Under the pieces are notes generated by a model. That model ran no database searches. It was not told the origin of the DNA and worked only from the letters and a program-made list of their open reading frames with translations. Shown piece after piece: positions 51,780 through 61,491 of a stretch of 64,000 nt of DNA. Numbering within the stretch: the first letter of the stretch is position 1; each line of letters opens with the position of its first letter. Position numbers and translations under genes: made by a program. Source of the stretch: Mycolicibacterium sp. CH28 (lineage in GTDB: Bacteria; Actinomycetota; Actinomycetes; Mycobacteriales; Mycobacteriaceae); contig NZ_SRLQ01000009.1 of the NCBI RefSeq assembly GCF_004745805.1, positions 95,296-159,295 of the forward strand. The letters are read 5' to 3'.

Positions 51780-53609
51780 GTGGCATCGTCTTCGGCGCCG
51801 GTGCATCCCTATCGCTACCTGACGCTGTTCCTGGTCATGCTTATCGGGGTCTACCTGCTGGTTTTCCTCACCGGTGACAAGCACTCCGCGCCCAAGCTGG
51901 GAATCGACCTGCAGGGCGGTACGCGGGTCACGCTGACCGCGCGCACCCCGGACGGCTCGCGACCCACTCGCGAGGCTCTGAACCAGGCGCAACAGATCAT
52001 CGGCGCCCGCGTTAACGGCCTGGGTGTGTCGGGATCGGAGGTCGTCATCGATGGCGACAACCTGGTCATCACGGTGCCCGGCAACGACAGCAACGAGGCG
52101 CGCAACCTCGGCCAGACCGCGCGGCTGTTCATCCGCCCGGTGATCGGCCAGCCGATCCCGGTGGAGGCCATCAAGCAGCAGCTGAACGCTCAACAGGGCG
52201 GCGGTGCCCCACCCGGCGGTGCTCCCGCGCCCGGTGCCCCCGCGCCCGGTGCGCCACCCGCGGGTGCGCCACCCGCCGCTCCGCCGGCGCCGGCCGAACC
52301 CGCGCCACCGGCCAACCCGGAGGCACCCGCGCCGCAGCCGCGGCCCTACCCGGCTGAGCCTGCGCCCACGCCACCCCCTAGCCCGACCGAACCCGAACCC
52401 GGTCAGCCCAGTGCAGCGCCGGCCCCCGGCCAGCCCGCGGCGCCCGCGCCCGGCCAACCCGGTCAACCAGCTCCGCCGGACCCACGCAAGGACCTCACCG
52501 CGCGGATCAAGTTCGAGAAGGAACTGCGGCAGAGCACCAACCAGAACCTGCTGCTCATCGCGGTGCAGTACATGGCGGGCAAGTGCGATCAGCCAGACAT
52601 CCTGGCCGGTAACGACGATCCGAACCTGCCGCTGGTGGCCTGCTCGCAGGACCACAAGTACATCTATGTACTCGACAAGTCGATCATCAGCGGCGACCAG
52701 ATCAAGGATGCGACCTCCGGTCAGGACAATCGGAGCGGTGCCTACGTCGTCGACCTGACCTTCAAGGACCAGGCCGCCACGACGTGGGCCGACTTCACCG
52801 CCGCCAACATCGGCACCCAGACGGCCTTCACCCTGGACTCCCAGGTGGTCAGTGCGCCGCAGATCCGGGAGGCGATCCCCGGCGGTCGCACCCAGATCAG
52901 CGGCGGCAACCCACCCTTCACCGCCGACAGCGCCAAGCAGCTGGCCAACGTCCTCAAGTACGGTTCGCTGCCGCTATCGTTCGAGTCCTCCGAGGCTGAA
53001 ACCGTCTCGGCCACGCTGGGATTGGCTTCGCTGCGGGCCGGTCTGCTCGCGGGCGCCGTCGGTTTGGCCCTGGTGCTGGTCTACTCGCTGCTCTACTACC
53101 GGGTACTGGGATTGCTGACCGCGCTGTCGCTGGTGGCCTCCGGTGCCATGGTGTTCGGCATCCTGGTGCTACTCGGCAGATACATCAACTACACCCTTGA
53201 CCTGGCCGGCATCGCGGGTCTGATCATCGGTATCGGGACGACGGCCGACTCGTTCGTCGTGTTCTTCGAACGCATCAAGGACGAGATCCGGGAAGGCCGG
53301 TCGTTCCGCTCGGCGGTCCCGCGCGGTTGGGCCCGCGCCCGAAAGACGATCCTGTCCGGCAACGCGGTCACCTTCCTGGCCGCCGCGGTGCTGTACTTCC
53401 TAGCCGTCGGCCAGGTGAAGGGCTTCGCGTTCACCCTGGGCCTCACCACGATCCTCGACGTCGTCGTGGTCTTCCTGGTGACCTGGCCGCTGGTGTACTT
53501 GGCGTCGAAGTCATCGACGATGGCAAAACCGGCGTTCAACGGCCTCGGTGCGGTCCAGCAGATCGCCCGGGAACGTCGAGCCGCTGCCACTGCGACGGGA
53601 CGGGGATAA
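51780..53609 (+). CDS. secD: Protein translocase subunit SecD
   Basis: A 609-residue membrane protein using proton motive force to complete protein export. After the first transmembrane helix (TLFLVMLIGVYLLVFL) comes the P1 motif KLGIDLQGGTRVTLT. Residues about 140-235 are a long Pro/Ala-rich insertion. The second periplasmic domain follows, then five helices with ETVSATLGLASLRAGLLAGA, the D/G-rich LAGIAGLIIGIGTTADSFVV and FERIKDEIREGRS. The GTG at 51780 follows AGGAGAGAC. SecF begins 4 bases after the stop. Confidence 0.96.
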   Translation: MASSSAPVHPYRYLTLFLVMLIGVYLLVFLTGDKHSAPKLGIDLQGGTRVTLTARTPDGSRPTREALNQAQQIIGARVNGLGVSGSEVVIDGDNLVITVPGNDSNEARNLGQTARLFIRPVIGQPIPVEAIKQQLNAQQGGGAPPGGAPAPGAPAPGAPPAGAPPAAPPAPAEPAPPANPEAPAPQPRPYPAEPAPTPPPSPTEPEPGQPSAAPAPGQPAAPAPGQPGQPAPPDPRKDLTARIKFEKELRQSTNQNLLLIAVQYMAGKCDQPDILAGNDDPNLPLVACSQDHKYIYVLDKSIISGDQIKDATSGQDNRSGAYVVDLTFKDQAATTWADFTAANIGTQTAFTLDSQVVSAPQIREAIPGGRTQISGGNPPFTADSAKQLANVLKYGSLPLSFESSEAETVSATLGLASLRAGLLAGAVGLALVLVYSLLYYRVLGLLTALSLVASGAMVFGILVLLGRYINYTLDLAGIAGLIIGIGTTADSFVVFFERIKDEIREGRSFRSAVPRGWARARKTILSGNAVTFLAAAVLYFLAVGQVKGFAFTLGLTTILDVVVVFLVTWPLVYLASKSSTMAKPAFNGLGAVQQIARERRAAATATGRG

Positions 53610-53613
53610 CGGC

Positions 53614-54879
53614 ATGGCCCGGCATACGACAGACGACATCGAATCCAGCGCCGTCGAGGCACTCGACCTCGAGGCCGCCACGCCCAAGCACGGCTTTTTC
53701 GTCCGGCTCTACACCGGCACCGGCGCCTTCGAAGTCATCGGCAGACGCAAGATGTGGTACGCGATCAGCGGCCTGATCGTCGCGGCGTGCATCCTCAGCA
53801 TCGCGTTGAAGGGGTTCACCTTCGGTATCGACTTCGAGGGTGGCACCAAAGTCTCGATGCCCACCGCAGGGCAGAACGGCACCGTCACCACCCAGCAGGT
53901 CGAGGACGTCTTCAGCAAGACGCTGGGCAAGAGTCCCGAGTCGGTCGTGCTGGTCGGCAGCGGTGGCTCGGCCACCGTGCAGATCCGCTCTGAGGCCCTC
54001 AACAACCAGCAGACCGAGCAGCTGCGCGACGCACTGTTCGACGCATTCAAGCCCAAGGGTTCCGACGGTCAGCCCAGCAAGCAGGCCATCAGTGACTCGG
54101 CGGTCTCGGAGACCTGGGGTGGCCAGATCACCAAGAAGGCGCTACTGGCGCTCGGGGTGTTCCTGGTGCTGGCGGCCATCTACATCACGCTGCGTTACGA
54201 GCGGTACATGGCCGTCTCGGCGCTGACCACCATGGTTTTCGACCTCGTCGTCACCGCTGGGGTGTATTCGATCGTCGGCTTCGAGGTCACGCCGGCCACG
54301 GTGATCGGTCTTTTGACGATCCTCGGTTTCTCGCTGTACGACACGGTCATCGTGTTCGACAAGGTCGAGGAGAACACCCACGGTTTCGAACACACCACGC
54401 GGCGGACCTTCGCCGAGCAAGCCAACCTGGCGGTCAACCAGACCTTCATGCGGTCCATCAACACCAGCCTGATCTCGGTGCTGCCGATCGTGGCGCTCAT
54501 GGTGGTGGCGGTCTGGCTGCTCGGTGTGGGCACGCTGATGGACCTCGCTCTGGTCCAGCTGGTCGGCGTGATCGTCGGTACCTACTCGTCGATCTTCTTC
54601 GCCACCCCGCTGCTGGTGACGCTGCGCGAGCACACCGACCTGGTGCGTACCCACACCCGACGGGTGCTCAACCGGCGCAAGCCGGCAGCGTCGGCCGGCG
54701 ACGTCGTCGCCGGAGGTGCCGTGGATCTCGACGGGGCCACCGAGGCCGAGCCGGCTGAAGCGACCATCGGCGGCAACCCCGCGGTGGGCAACAAACCCGC
54801 CCCCGGTGCTCGTCCGGTACGCCCATCGAGCTCGCGCGCCGGACGCCCGACGGGCAAGCGCAGCCCCCGAGGGCAATAG
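53614..54879 (+). CDS. secF: Protein translocase subunit SecF
   Basis: A 421-residue partner of SecD. The first helix MWYAISGLIVAACILSIAL is followed by FGIDFEGGTKV. Conserved membrane motifs are VTPATVIGLLTILGFSLYDTVIVFDKVEEN and FMRSINTSLISVLPIVAL (each split across helices), and LVGVIVGTYSSIFFATPLL. The last 80 residues are cytoplasmic, Ala/Pro/Arg-rich. The ATG at 53614 is 4 bases after secD; the next gene begins 6 bases after the stop. Confidence 0.96.
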   Translation: MARHTTDDIESSAVEALDLEAATPKHGFFVRLYTGTGAFEVIGRRKMWYAISGLIVAACILSIALKGFTFGIDFEGGTKVSMPTAGQNGTVTTQQVEDVFSKTLGKSPESVVLVGSGGSATVQIRSEALNNQQTEQLRDALFDAFKPKGSDGQPSKQAISDSAVSETWGGQITKKALLALGVFLVLAAIYITLRYERYMAVSALTTMVFDLVVTAGVYSIVGFEVTPATVIGLLTILGFSLYDTVIVFDKVEENTHGFEHTTRRTFAEQANLAVNQTFMRSINTSLISVLPIVALMVVAVWLLGVGTLMDLALVQLVGVIVGTYSSIFFATPLLVTLREHTDLVRTHTRRVLNRRKPAASAGDVVAGGAVDLDGATEAEPAEATIGGNPAVGNKPAPGARPVRPSSSRAGRPTGKRSPRGQ

Positions 54880-54885
54880 CAACCC

Positions 54886-56538
54886 ATGACTGCCAGGCGC
54901 CGGCGCGCCGCCGCTGTGGCAGTGGCGGCTGTGTTGGGCGTGGCCGCTCCCTTGGCACTGGCGTCGTGCTCGGGTAGCCCTGCCGAGCAAGTCAACTACG
55001 CCGTAGACGGCATGCTGACCAGCTACAACACCAACACGGTCAGCGGGTCAGCCTCGGCCGGACCGCAGGCTTTCGCCCGCGTGCTCACTGGGTTCAACTT
55101 CCACGGACCGGACGGGCAGGTGCTGGCCGACCACGACTTCGGCTCGGTGTCGGTGGTCGGCCGCGACCCGCTGGTGCTGGACTACCAGATCTCCGACAAC
55201 GCCGTGTACTCCGACGGCAAACCGGTGACCTGTGACGACATGGTGCTGACGTGGGCCGCCCAGTCCGGACGGTTCCCGGCCTTTGCCGCTGCCAGCCGGG
55301 CCGGTTATATCGACGTCGACGGCGTCGACTGCCAGCCGGGTCAGAAGAAGGCCCGGGTGACTTATGCACCGGGCCGGGCCATCGCTGATTACCTGCAGCT
55401 GTTCACCGCGACCTCGCTGATGCCGTCGCACGTCATCGGCGATGCGCTCGGGCTCGACGTGACCCGCTCGATCCAGTCCGGGGATCCGGCGGCGATCGAC
55501 CGCATCGCCCAGGCCTGGAACACCATGTGGGATCTCAAACCCGGAGTCGACCTCAAGCGGTTCCCGTCCTCGGGTCCCTACAAGATCGACTCGGTACTGC
55601 CTGAAGGGGCAGTGGTGCTGACCGCCAACGACCGCTGGTGGGGTCCCAAACCCATCACCAAACGGATCACGGTGTGGCCGCGCGGCGTCGACATCCAGGA
55701 CCGCATCAACAACGGCACATTCCAAGTCATCGACGTGGCCACCGGCTCGTCGGGAACGCTGACCACCCCGGACGACTACAACCGGCAGGAGATTCCCTCC
55801 GGCGGCATCGAGCAGCTCATCTTCGCGCCGCAGGGCCCGCTCGCTGCCACTCCGGCGCGGCGGGCGGTTGCGTTGTGCACACCGCGCGACTTGATCGCGC
55901 TGAATGCCGGGATACCGATCTCCGACGCCCGGCTCAACCCGGCCGGCGACGACGCGTTCAGCGGCATCGAGGGCGCCGCGATCGCCGGCCAGTTCGGGCC
56001 GGCCAACCCCGACGCCGCCCGCGACGCGCTGGGCGGCCAGCCGTTGACCGTTCGGATCGGCTATCAGGCACCCAACCCGCGCCTGGCCGCCACCGTCGGC
56101 GCCATCACCAAGTCGTGCGCTGCGGCGGGCATCACCGTCATCGACGCGACGTCGGAATCCACCGGCCCGCAAACGCTGCGCGACGGCCAGCTCGACGTGC
56201 TATTGGCCAGCACCGGAGGGGCGACGGGCAGCGGGTCGACCGGGTCGTCGGCGCTGGATGCGTACACGCTGTTCTCCGGTAACGGCAACAACCTGCCGGG
56301 CTACTCCAACCCCCAGATCGACGGCATCATCTCGGCGCTGGCGATCACCAGCGACCCCAAGGAGCAGGCCCGACTGCTCGGCGACAGTTCGCCGATCCTG
56401 TGGGGCGACATGCCGACGCTGCCGCTGTACCGTCAGCAGCGCACCGTGATGGCGTCGAAGAAGATGTATGCCGTGGAGGGCAATCCGACCAGGTGGGGCG
56501 CCGGCTGGAACATGGACAGATGGGTGTTCGAACAGTGA
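54886..56538 (+). CDS. ABC transporter substrate-binding lipoprotein (SBP family 5)
   Basis: A 550-residue lipoprotein. The N-terminus has an Arg-rich n-region, the hydrophobic VAVAAVLGVAAPLALA and the lipobox LASC, giving a lipid-anchored Cys near residue 28. The rest matches the peptide/nickel-binding OppA/DppA fold, with YQISDNAVYSDGKPVTCDDM, SGPYKIDSVLPEGAVVLTAN and LWGDMPTLPLYRQQ. No permease or ATPase genes are adjacent, so it may serve a distant transporter. It overlaps apt by 4 bases, the same order as Rv2585c-apt in M. tuberculosis. Confidence 0.92.
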   Translation: MTARRRRAAAVAVAAVLGVAAPLALASCSGSPAEQVNYAVDGMLTSYNTNTVSGSASAGPQAFARVLTGFNFHGPDGQVLADHDFGSVSVVGRDPLVLDYQISDNAVYSDGKPVTCDDMVLTWAAQSGRFPAFAAASRAGYIDVDGVDCQPGQKKARVTYAPGRAIADYLQLFTATSLMPSHVIGDALGLDVTRSIQSGDPAAIDRIAQAWNTMWDLKPGVDLKRFPSSGPYKIDSVLPEGAVVLTANDRWWGPKPITKRITVWPRGVDIQDRINNGTFQVIDVATGSSGTLTTPDDYNRQEIPSGGIEQLIFAPQGPLAATPARRAVALCTPRDLIALNAGIPISDARLNPAGDDAFSGIEGAAIAGQFGPANPDAARDALGGQPLTVRIGYQAPNPRLAATVGAITKSCAAAGITVIDATSESTGPQTLRDGQLDVLLASTGGATGSGSTGSSALDAYTLFSGNGNNLPGYSNPQIDGIISALAITSDPKEQARLLGDSSPILWGDMPTLPLYRQQRTVMASKKMYAVEGNPTRWGAGWNMDRWVFEQ

Positions 56539-57089
56539 CAGCGGGAGAGCTCGACCAGGGAGATCAGGCGTTCGTCGCCAACGTCATCACCGCGCTGACC
56601 CGCGAGGTGCCGGACTTTCCCGAGCCGGGTGTTCAGTTCAAGGACCTGACTCCGGTATTGGCCGACAGTCACGGGCTGGCCGTGGTCACCGGTGCCCTCG
56701 CTGAGATCGCCGAAGGCGCGGATCTGGTGGCCGGCATCGACGCCCGCGGCTTCCTGTTGGGCGGCGCGGTGGCCAACCGGCTCGGGATCGGTGTCCTGGC
56801 CATCCGCAAGGGCGGCAAACTGCCCCCGCCGGTGTACAGCCAGACCTACACCCTCGAGTACGGCACAGCGACGCTGGAGATCCCCGCCGAGGGGATCGAC
56901 CTGGCTGGTCGGCGCGTCGTCATCATCGACGACGTGTTGGCCACCGGCGGCACCATTGCCGCAGCGGGAGCGTTGCTGGCGGCCAACGGAGCTGAGGTCC
57001 CGGTGGCGGCCGTGGTGCTCGAGCTATCCGGGCTCGGTGGCCGGGACAAGGTTGCGCCGCTGAAGGTTTCGAGCCTCCAAATCGTCTGA
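56535..57089 (+). CDS. apt: Adenine phosphoribosyltransferase
   Basis: A 184-residue purine salvage enzyme converting adenine and PRPP to AMP. VPDFPEPGVQFKDLTPVLAD is the APRT N-terminal signature. GIDARGFLLGGAVANRL and AIRKGGKLPPPV follow, and the PRPP loop is VVIIDDVLATGGTIAAAG (about residues 133-150). The GTG at 56535 overlaps the lipoprotein stop. It links here to the SAH/MTA nucleosidase upstream in the window, which releases adenine. Confidence 0.95.
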   Translation: MTAGELDQGDQAFVANVITALTREVPDFPEPGVQFKDLTPVLADSHGLAVVTGALAEIAEGADLVAGIDARGFLLGGAVANRLGIGVLAIRKGGKLPPPVYSQTYTLEYGTATLEIPAEGIDLAGRRVVIIDDVLATGGTIAAAGALLAANGAEVPVAAVVLELSGLGGRDKVAPLKVSSLQIV

Positions 57090-57105
57090 TTCTGGCTAAC
57101 GGCTA

Positions 57106-57122
57106 GTGGCCCAGGTGGCCAC
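57106..57122 (+). terminator. Small hairpin after apt, weak terminator candidate
   Basis: GTGGCC-CAGGT-GGCCAC forms a 6-bp GC-rich stem, 16 bases after the apt stop, without a following T tract. Such hairpins are common at mycobacterial transcript ends but evidence is slight. Confidence 0.3.
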
Positions 57123-57223
57123 CGCACTAACACTTCGCGGCGAACTCAAGTTTGCCGTTCGCATCGGACTTCGTGCCGCCATGCTACTGAAGTAGCGCCC
57201 GTTTCGGCCCTGGGGAGAAATCC

Positions 57224-58966
57224 ATGCAGTCGTCCATCCTGGTTCCGCGGCTTGCCGCGGCAGCATTCGCGCTCGGAGCGGGCCTGGCAATAGGAGCCAC
57301 CTGCGGGACGGCATCGGCCGACTCGTCGGATTCGTCGTCGGCAACCAGCAGTGCTTCGGCGCACAAGGCGACTGCTACCTCCGCCCGCGCATCGGCAAAG
57401 CCGCGCGCCGCTGCCACGACACCGAAGTCCACGCCTGGCAGGACAGCCGCCGCGCGCACGGCCAGGGTGACCACCGCATCCCCAGCCGCAACGCCAGCCG
57501 CAACGACGGACAGCGCGGCTTCTGCGGTCACCGATCCGGCACCGGTCGGGTCGGCATCGGCCGTCGCCAACAGACTCCATGCACCGTCACCGATCCAGGT
57601 GGGCCTCGACGTGGTCGTCGCGAACCTCGCCGGGATGCTGGGCTATGCCCCACAACCAGCAACAGTCGGTGGCATCGGCCCGGTCCTGCCATTGCGCACC
57701 ATGCTGCTGGACGCGATCGACGCCTTCCGGCGCGCAACGGACAGCGGCCCGACCAACGGCATTCCAAGCCTTCGCCCGAAGGAGCTGTACCAGTTCGTCA
57801 CCGGAGAGGTGCTCGGTGATCTGTTGCCGTCGGATCCCAACGGCAACAAGCTGACGTATCAGATCGCCCAGGGTCCGACCAACGGAACCGTGACCATCAA
57901 CCCGAACGGCACGTACTACTACAAGCCGAATAACGACTTCGCCGAGTCGGGGGGTGTCGACAACTTTGTCGTCGTCGCTGATGATGGTCACCAGGGCCAG
58001 ACGGTGGTCCCGGTCAATATCAGCGTCAAGCCGACGCTCGGGGTCACGGAATCCTTCTGGTTCCGCAATTACACCCTGGCGCCGCTGAAGTTCAACGGCT
58101 ACTCCGGCACCACCGGCGACCTGGATTCCGGCCCGGCGATCGGCACCATCATTGCGCCCGGTGGAGAAGCAAACTGGCACGTCACCTGGTATATGTTCAG
58201 CTCGGGTTCCGTATCCACGCAGTTCGGCACCGTGGGTTTCGGGTACACCCCGTCCGACTTCGGTTACGTCCCACAAGGTTATGTCGGTACCACCTTTTTT
58301 GTCGGGTTCAAGACCAATTCACGGGACACCAGCTGCGGGGCCGGGGGCGGCGGCCAGTGCAGCGTCCCCAATGACAGGCTGGCCATTGCGCTGGACAAGG
58401 ACAGCCCGACGATCACGCTCGGCGCCGCTGACGCCGCCAAGATCGCGGCTGTGCTTCCCGGCATCTGCTACGACAACTCGCAGGCGAGCTGCAACTTCAT
58501 CGCGAAGAGTCAGACAGCCGGGTTCAGCCCGGTGCGGACGGTCGGCACCCCGGTGACGAACACGACCTCGACGCCGACGACGTACAGCGTCGCCATCGCC
58601 GATCAGGTGTCCCAGACCGACACCGTGGGCGTCAGCGTCAAGCTGTCCGGTGGTGCGCTGGCCAAGCTCGCGTCGATCATCAACATCGAGATCACGGGTA
58701 CCTACCAACATTCGTGGGTCAAGACGAATACCTTCACCCAGACGGTGAACGTCCCGGTTAAGGCTGGTTACACCGCGTGGATCGAAGGTTCGGTGCCGGT
58801 GTGGAATGTGACCGGCGACTTCACCATCAAGATCGGTAACTCCACATACCAGCTCAACGGCGCGACATTCACGACACCCAACCCGAATGAGGCGGGAAGC
58901 TACGTCATCAGGGACAAGCCGATCGGGTCGGCCGGTGACGGACAGCCGGTCACGTCGTCGGACTAG
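57224..58966 (+). CDS. Secreted protein with Ig/cadherin-like repeat and putative aerolysin-like C-terminus
   Basis: A 580-residue exported protein. The signal peptide (LAAAAFALGAGLAIGATC, cleavage after TASA near residue 32) is followed by an Ala/Ser/Thr-rich linker to about 110. A VCBS/Big-type tandem domain at about 195-270 reads NKLTYQIAQGPTNGTVTINP and FAESGGVDNFVVVADDGHQG. Residues about 275-420 are beta-rich with two cysteine pairs. Residues about 440-565 show alternating Ser/Thr and hydrophobic strands (TYSVAIADQVSQTDTVGVSV, SWVKTNTFTQTVNVPVKAGY, WNVTGDFTIKIG), as in aerolysin/ETX-MTX2 pore modules. It interrupts apt-relA. Function is not established. Confidence 0.75.
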   Translation: MQSSILVPRLAAAAFALGAGLAIGATCGTASADSSDSSSATSSASAHKATATSARASAKPRAAATTPKSTPGRTAAARTARVTTASPAATPAATTDSAASAVTDPAPVGSASAVANRLHAPSPIQVGLDVVVANLAGMLGYAPQPATVGGIGPVLPLRTMLLDAIDAFRRATDSGPTNGIPSLRPKELYQFVTGEVLGDLLPSDPNGNKLTYQIAQGPTNGTVTINPNGTYYYKPNNDFAESGGVDNFVVVADDGHQGQTVVPVNISVKPTLGVTESFWFRNYTLAPLKFNGYSGTTGDLDSGPAIGTIIAPGGEANWHVTWYMFSSGSVSTQFGTVGFGYTPSDFGYVPQGYVGTTFFVGFKTNSRDTSCGAGGGGQCSVPNDRLAIALDKDSPTITLGAADAAKIAAVLPGICYDNSQASCNFIAKSQTAGFSPVRTVGTPVTNTTSTPTTYSVAIADQVSQTDTVGVSVKLSGGALAKLASIINIEITGTYQHSWVKTNTFTQTVNVPVKAGYTAWIEGSVPVWNVTGDFTIKIGNSTYQLNGATFTTPNPNEAGSYVIRDKPIGSAGDGQPVTSSD

Positions 58967-59072
58967 GTCATAGGCGCCCGCCACGCCGTCACCCTCGGAC
59001 TGAGCAGGCCCCCCACTCGGCTGCTCGAGGAGGGATATCCTCGAAGTCGATCAGATGACGAGGGGGTGAGCG

Positions 59073-61409
59073 GTGGCTGACGACAAGACTGCGACGACGG
59101 CGCCGATGCCGGTCGCCGAGATCCCGCCCGCCGAGACCCCCAAGACCACTAGCAGCGCCTCCCGCCGGGTGCGGGCCCGGCTGGCGCGTCGGATGACCGC
59201 GCAGCGCAGCACCCTGAACCCCGTGCTCGAACCGCTGGTGGCGGTGCACCGCGAGATTTACCCCAAGGCTGACCTGGCACTGCTGCAGCGCGCCTACGAG
59301 GTGGCCGAGGCCAAGCATGCCGACCAGCTGCGCCGCTCCGGAGATCCCTACATCACCCATCCGCTGGCCGTGGCCAGCATCCTCGCAGAACTGGGCATGG
59401 ACACCACGACCCTGGTCGCCGCGCTGCTGCACGACACGGTCGAGGACACCGGCTACACGCTGGAGGCGTTGACCACCGACTTCGGCGCTGAGGTTGGCCA
59501 TCTGGTCGACGGTGTGACCAAGCTGGACAAGGTGGTGTTGGGCACCGCTGCCGAGGGCGAGACGATCCGCAAGATGATCATCGCGATGGCGCGCGACCCG
59601 CGAGTGCTGGTGATCAAGGTCGCCGACCGGCTGCACAATATGCGCACGATGCGTTTCCTGCCGCCGGAAAAGCAGGCCCGCAAGGCCCGCGAGACGCTGG
59701 AAGTGATTGCGCCCCTGGCTCATCGGCTGGGAATGGCCACGGTGAAGTGGGAGCTGGAGGACCTGTCGTTCGCCATCCTGCATCCCAAGCGGTATGAGGA
59801 GATCGTTCGGCTGGTCGCCGACCGGGCGCCGTCTCGCGATACCTATCTGGCCAAGGTGCGCGCCGAGATCAACGCGGCACTGAGCGGGATGAAGATCAGC
59901 GCCACAGTCGAAGGCAGGCCCAAGCACTACTGGTCGATCTATCAGAAGATGATCGTCAAGGGCCGTGACTTCGACGACATCCACGACCTGGTGGGTGTGC
60001 GCATCTTGTGCGACGAGATCCGCGACTGCTATGCCGCTGTGGGCGTGGTGCATTCGCTGTGGCAGCCGATGCCCGGCCGGTTCAAGGACTACATCGCCCA
60101 GCCCAGGTTCGGGGTATACCAGTCGCTGCACACCACGGTCGTCGGGCCGGAGGGTAAACCTCTGGAGGTGCAGATCCGCACCCGCGACATGCACCGCACC
60201 GCCGAGTACGGCATTGCCGCGCACTGGCGCTATAAGGAAGTGAAGGGCCGCAACGGCATTCCGCATCCGCAAGCGGCAGCCGAGATCGACGACATGGCCT
60301 GGATGCGTCAACTTCTCGACTGGCAGCGGGAAGCCGCCGACCCCGGCGAGTTCCTCGAATCGCTGCGTTACGACCTTGCGGTACAAGAGATTTTCGTGTT
60401 CACCCCGAAAGGCGATGTGATCACCCTGCCGGCCGGGTCCACCCCGGTGGACTTCGCCTACGCGGTGCACACCGAGGTCGGCCACCGCTGTATCGGTGCG
60501 CGGGTGAACGGCCGGCTGGTAGCCCTGGAACGCAAACTGGAAAACGGGGAAGTGGTGGAGGTCTTCACCTCCAAGGCACCCAACGCCGGGCCGTCGCGTG
60601 ATTGGCAGACCTTCGTGGTGTCCCCGCGCGCCAAAGCCAAGATCCGCCAGTGGTTCGCCAAGGAGCGTCGCGAGGAGGCCCTGGAGGCCGGCAAGGATTC
60701 GATCGCCCGTGAGGTACGCAGGGGCGGGCTTCCGTTGCAGAAGCTGGTCAATGCCGAGGCGATGGGGGCGCTGGCGCAGGAACTGCGCTACGCCGATGTG
60801 TCCTCGCTCTATACCGCGGTCGGTGAGGGGCACGTCTCGCCCCGCCATGTGGTGCAGCGACTGCTGGCTCAGCTCGGCGGCGCCGATAGCGCCGAAGACG
60901 AACTGGCGGAACGCTCCACGCCGGCCACCATGCCGATCCGGCAGCGCAGCACGGAGGACACCGGGGTGGCTGTGCCGGGGGCTCCGGGCACGCTGACCAA
61001 GTTGGCCAAGTGCTGCACCCCCGTGCCCGGCGACAACATCATGGGGTTCGTCACCCGCGGCGGTGGAGTCAGTGTGCACCGCACGGACTGCACCAATGCC
61101 GGTTCGCTTCAGCAGCAGTCGGAGCGGATCATTGAGGTGCACTGGGCGCCGTCGCCAACCTCGGTGTTCCTGGTCGCGATCCAGGTCGAGGCGCTCGATC
61201 GGCATCGATTGCTCTCCGACGTCACCCGGGTGCTGGCCGACGAGCGGGTCAACATATTGTCCGCGTCGGTGACGACGTCCAACGACCGGGTTGCCATCAG
61301 CCGCTTCACCTTTGAGATGGGCGATCCCAAACACCTCGGCCACGTGCTCAATACGGTGCGCAACGTTGAGGGTGTGTACGACGTCTACCGGGTGACTTCC
61401 GCCGCCTGA
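59073..61409 (+). CDS. relA: Bifunctional (p)ppGpp synthetase/hydrolase
   Basis: A 778-residue RSH enzyme of the stringent response. The HD hydrolase domain has YITHPLAVASILAELGMDTT and ALLHDTVEDTGY (about residues 90-130). The synthetase domain contains RPKHYWSIYQKM and FDDIHDLVGVRIL, plus the RFKD motif in PGRFKDYIAQP that marks bifunctional rather than synthetase-only enzymes. A TGS domain (FTPKGDVITLPAGSTPVDFAYAVH, split) and a C-terminal ACT domain follow, with LAKCCTPVPGDNIMGFVTRG. The GTG at 59073 starts the protein. The stop codon lies within a 32-base repeat. Confidence 0.97.
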   Translation: MADDKTATTAPMPVAEIPPAETPKTTSSASRRVRARLARRMTAQRSTLNPVLEPLVAVHREIYPKADLALLQRAYEVAEAKHADQLRRSGDPYITHPLAVASILAELGMDTTTLVAALLHDTVEDTGYTLEALTTDFGAEVGHLVDGVTKLDKVVLGTAAEGETIRKMIIAMARDPRVLVIKVADRLHNMRTMRFLPPEKQARKARETLEVIAPLAHRLGMATVKWELEDLSFAILHPKRYEEIVRLVADRAPSRDTYLAKVRAEINAALSGMKISATVEGRPKHYWSIYQKMIVKGRDFDDIHDLVGVRILCDEIRDCYAAVGVVHSLWQPMPGRFKDYIAQPRFGVYQSLHTTVVGPEGKPLEVQIRTRDMHRTAEYGIAAHWRYKEVKGRNGIPHPQAAAEIDDMAWMRQLLDWQREAADPGEFLESLRYDLAVQEIFVFTPKGDVITLPAGSTPVDFAYAVHTEVGHRCIGARVNGRLVALERKLENGEVVEVFTSKAPNAGPSRDWQTFVVSPRAKAKIRQWFAKERREEALEAGKDSIAREVRRGGLPLQKLVNAEAMGALAQELRYADVSSLYTAVGEGHVSPRHVVQRLLAQLGGADSAEDELAERSTPATMPIRQRSTEDTGVAVPGAPGTLTKLAKCCTPVPGDNIMGFVTRGGGVSVHRTDCTNAGSLQQQSERIIEVHWAPSPTSVFLVAIQVEALDRHRLLSDVTRVLADERVNILSASVTTSNDRVAISRFTFEMGDPKHLGHVLNTVRNVEGVYDVYRVTSAA

Positions 61410-61488
61410 CGATGCCGCCGAGGGACGAGGCGGAGGAGGAGGGCGGCAATTCGGGCTCCGCCGCCTGACGATGCCGCCGAGGGACGAG
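61398..61488 (+). repeat. Two identical 32-base direct repeats spanning the relA stop codon
   Basis: Copies at 61398-61429 and 61457-61488 are identical (core GCCTGACGATGCCGCCGAGG) and 59 bases apart. The first copy contains the last codons and TGA of relA; the second lies just before the stop of the convergent secreted-protein gene. Confidence 0.85.
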
Positions 61489-61491
61489 CTC

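Noticed and set aside
61398..61488. Direct repeats considered as a minimal CRISPR
   Set aside because: Only two copies, one overlapping a stop codon, no palindromic repeat and no cas genes.
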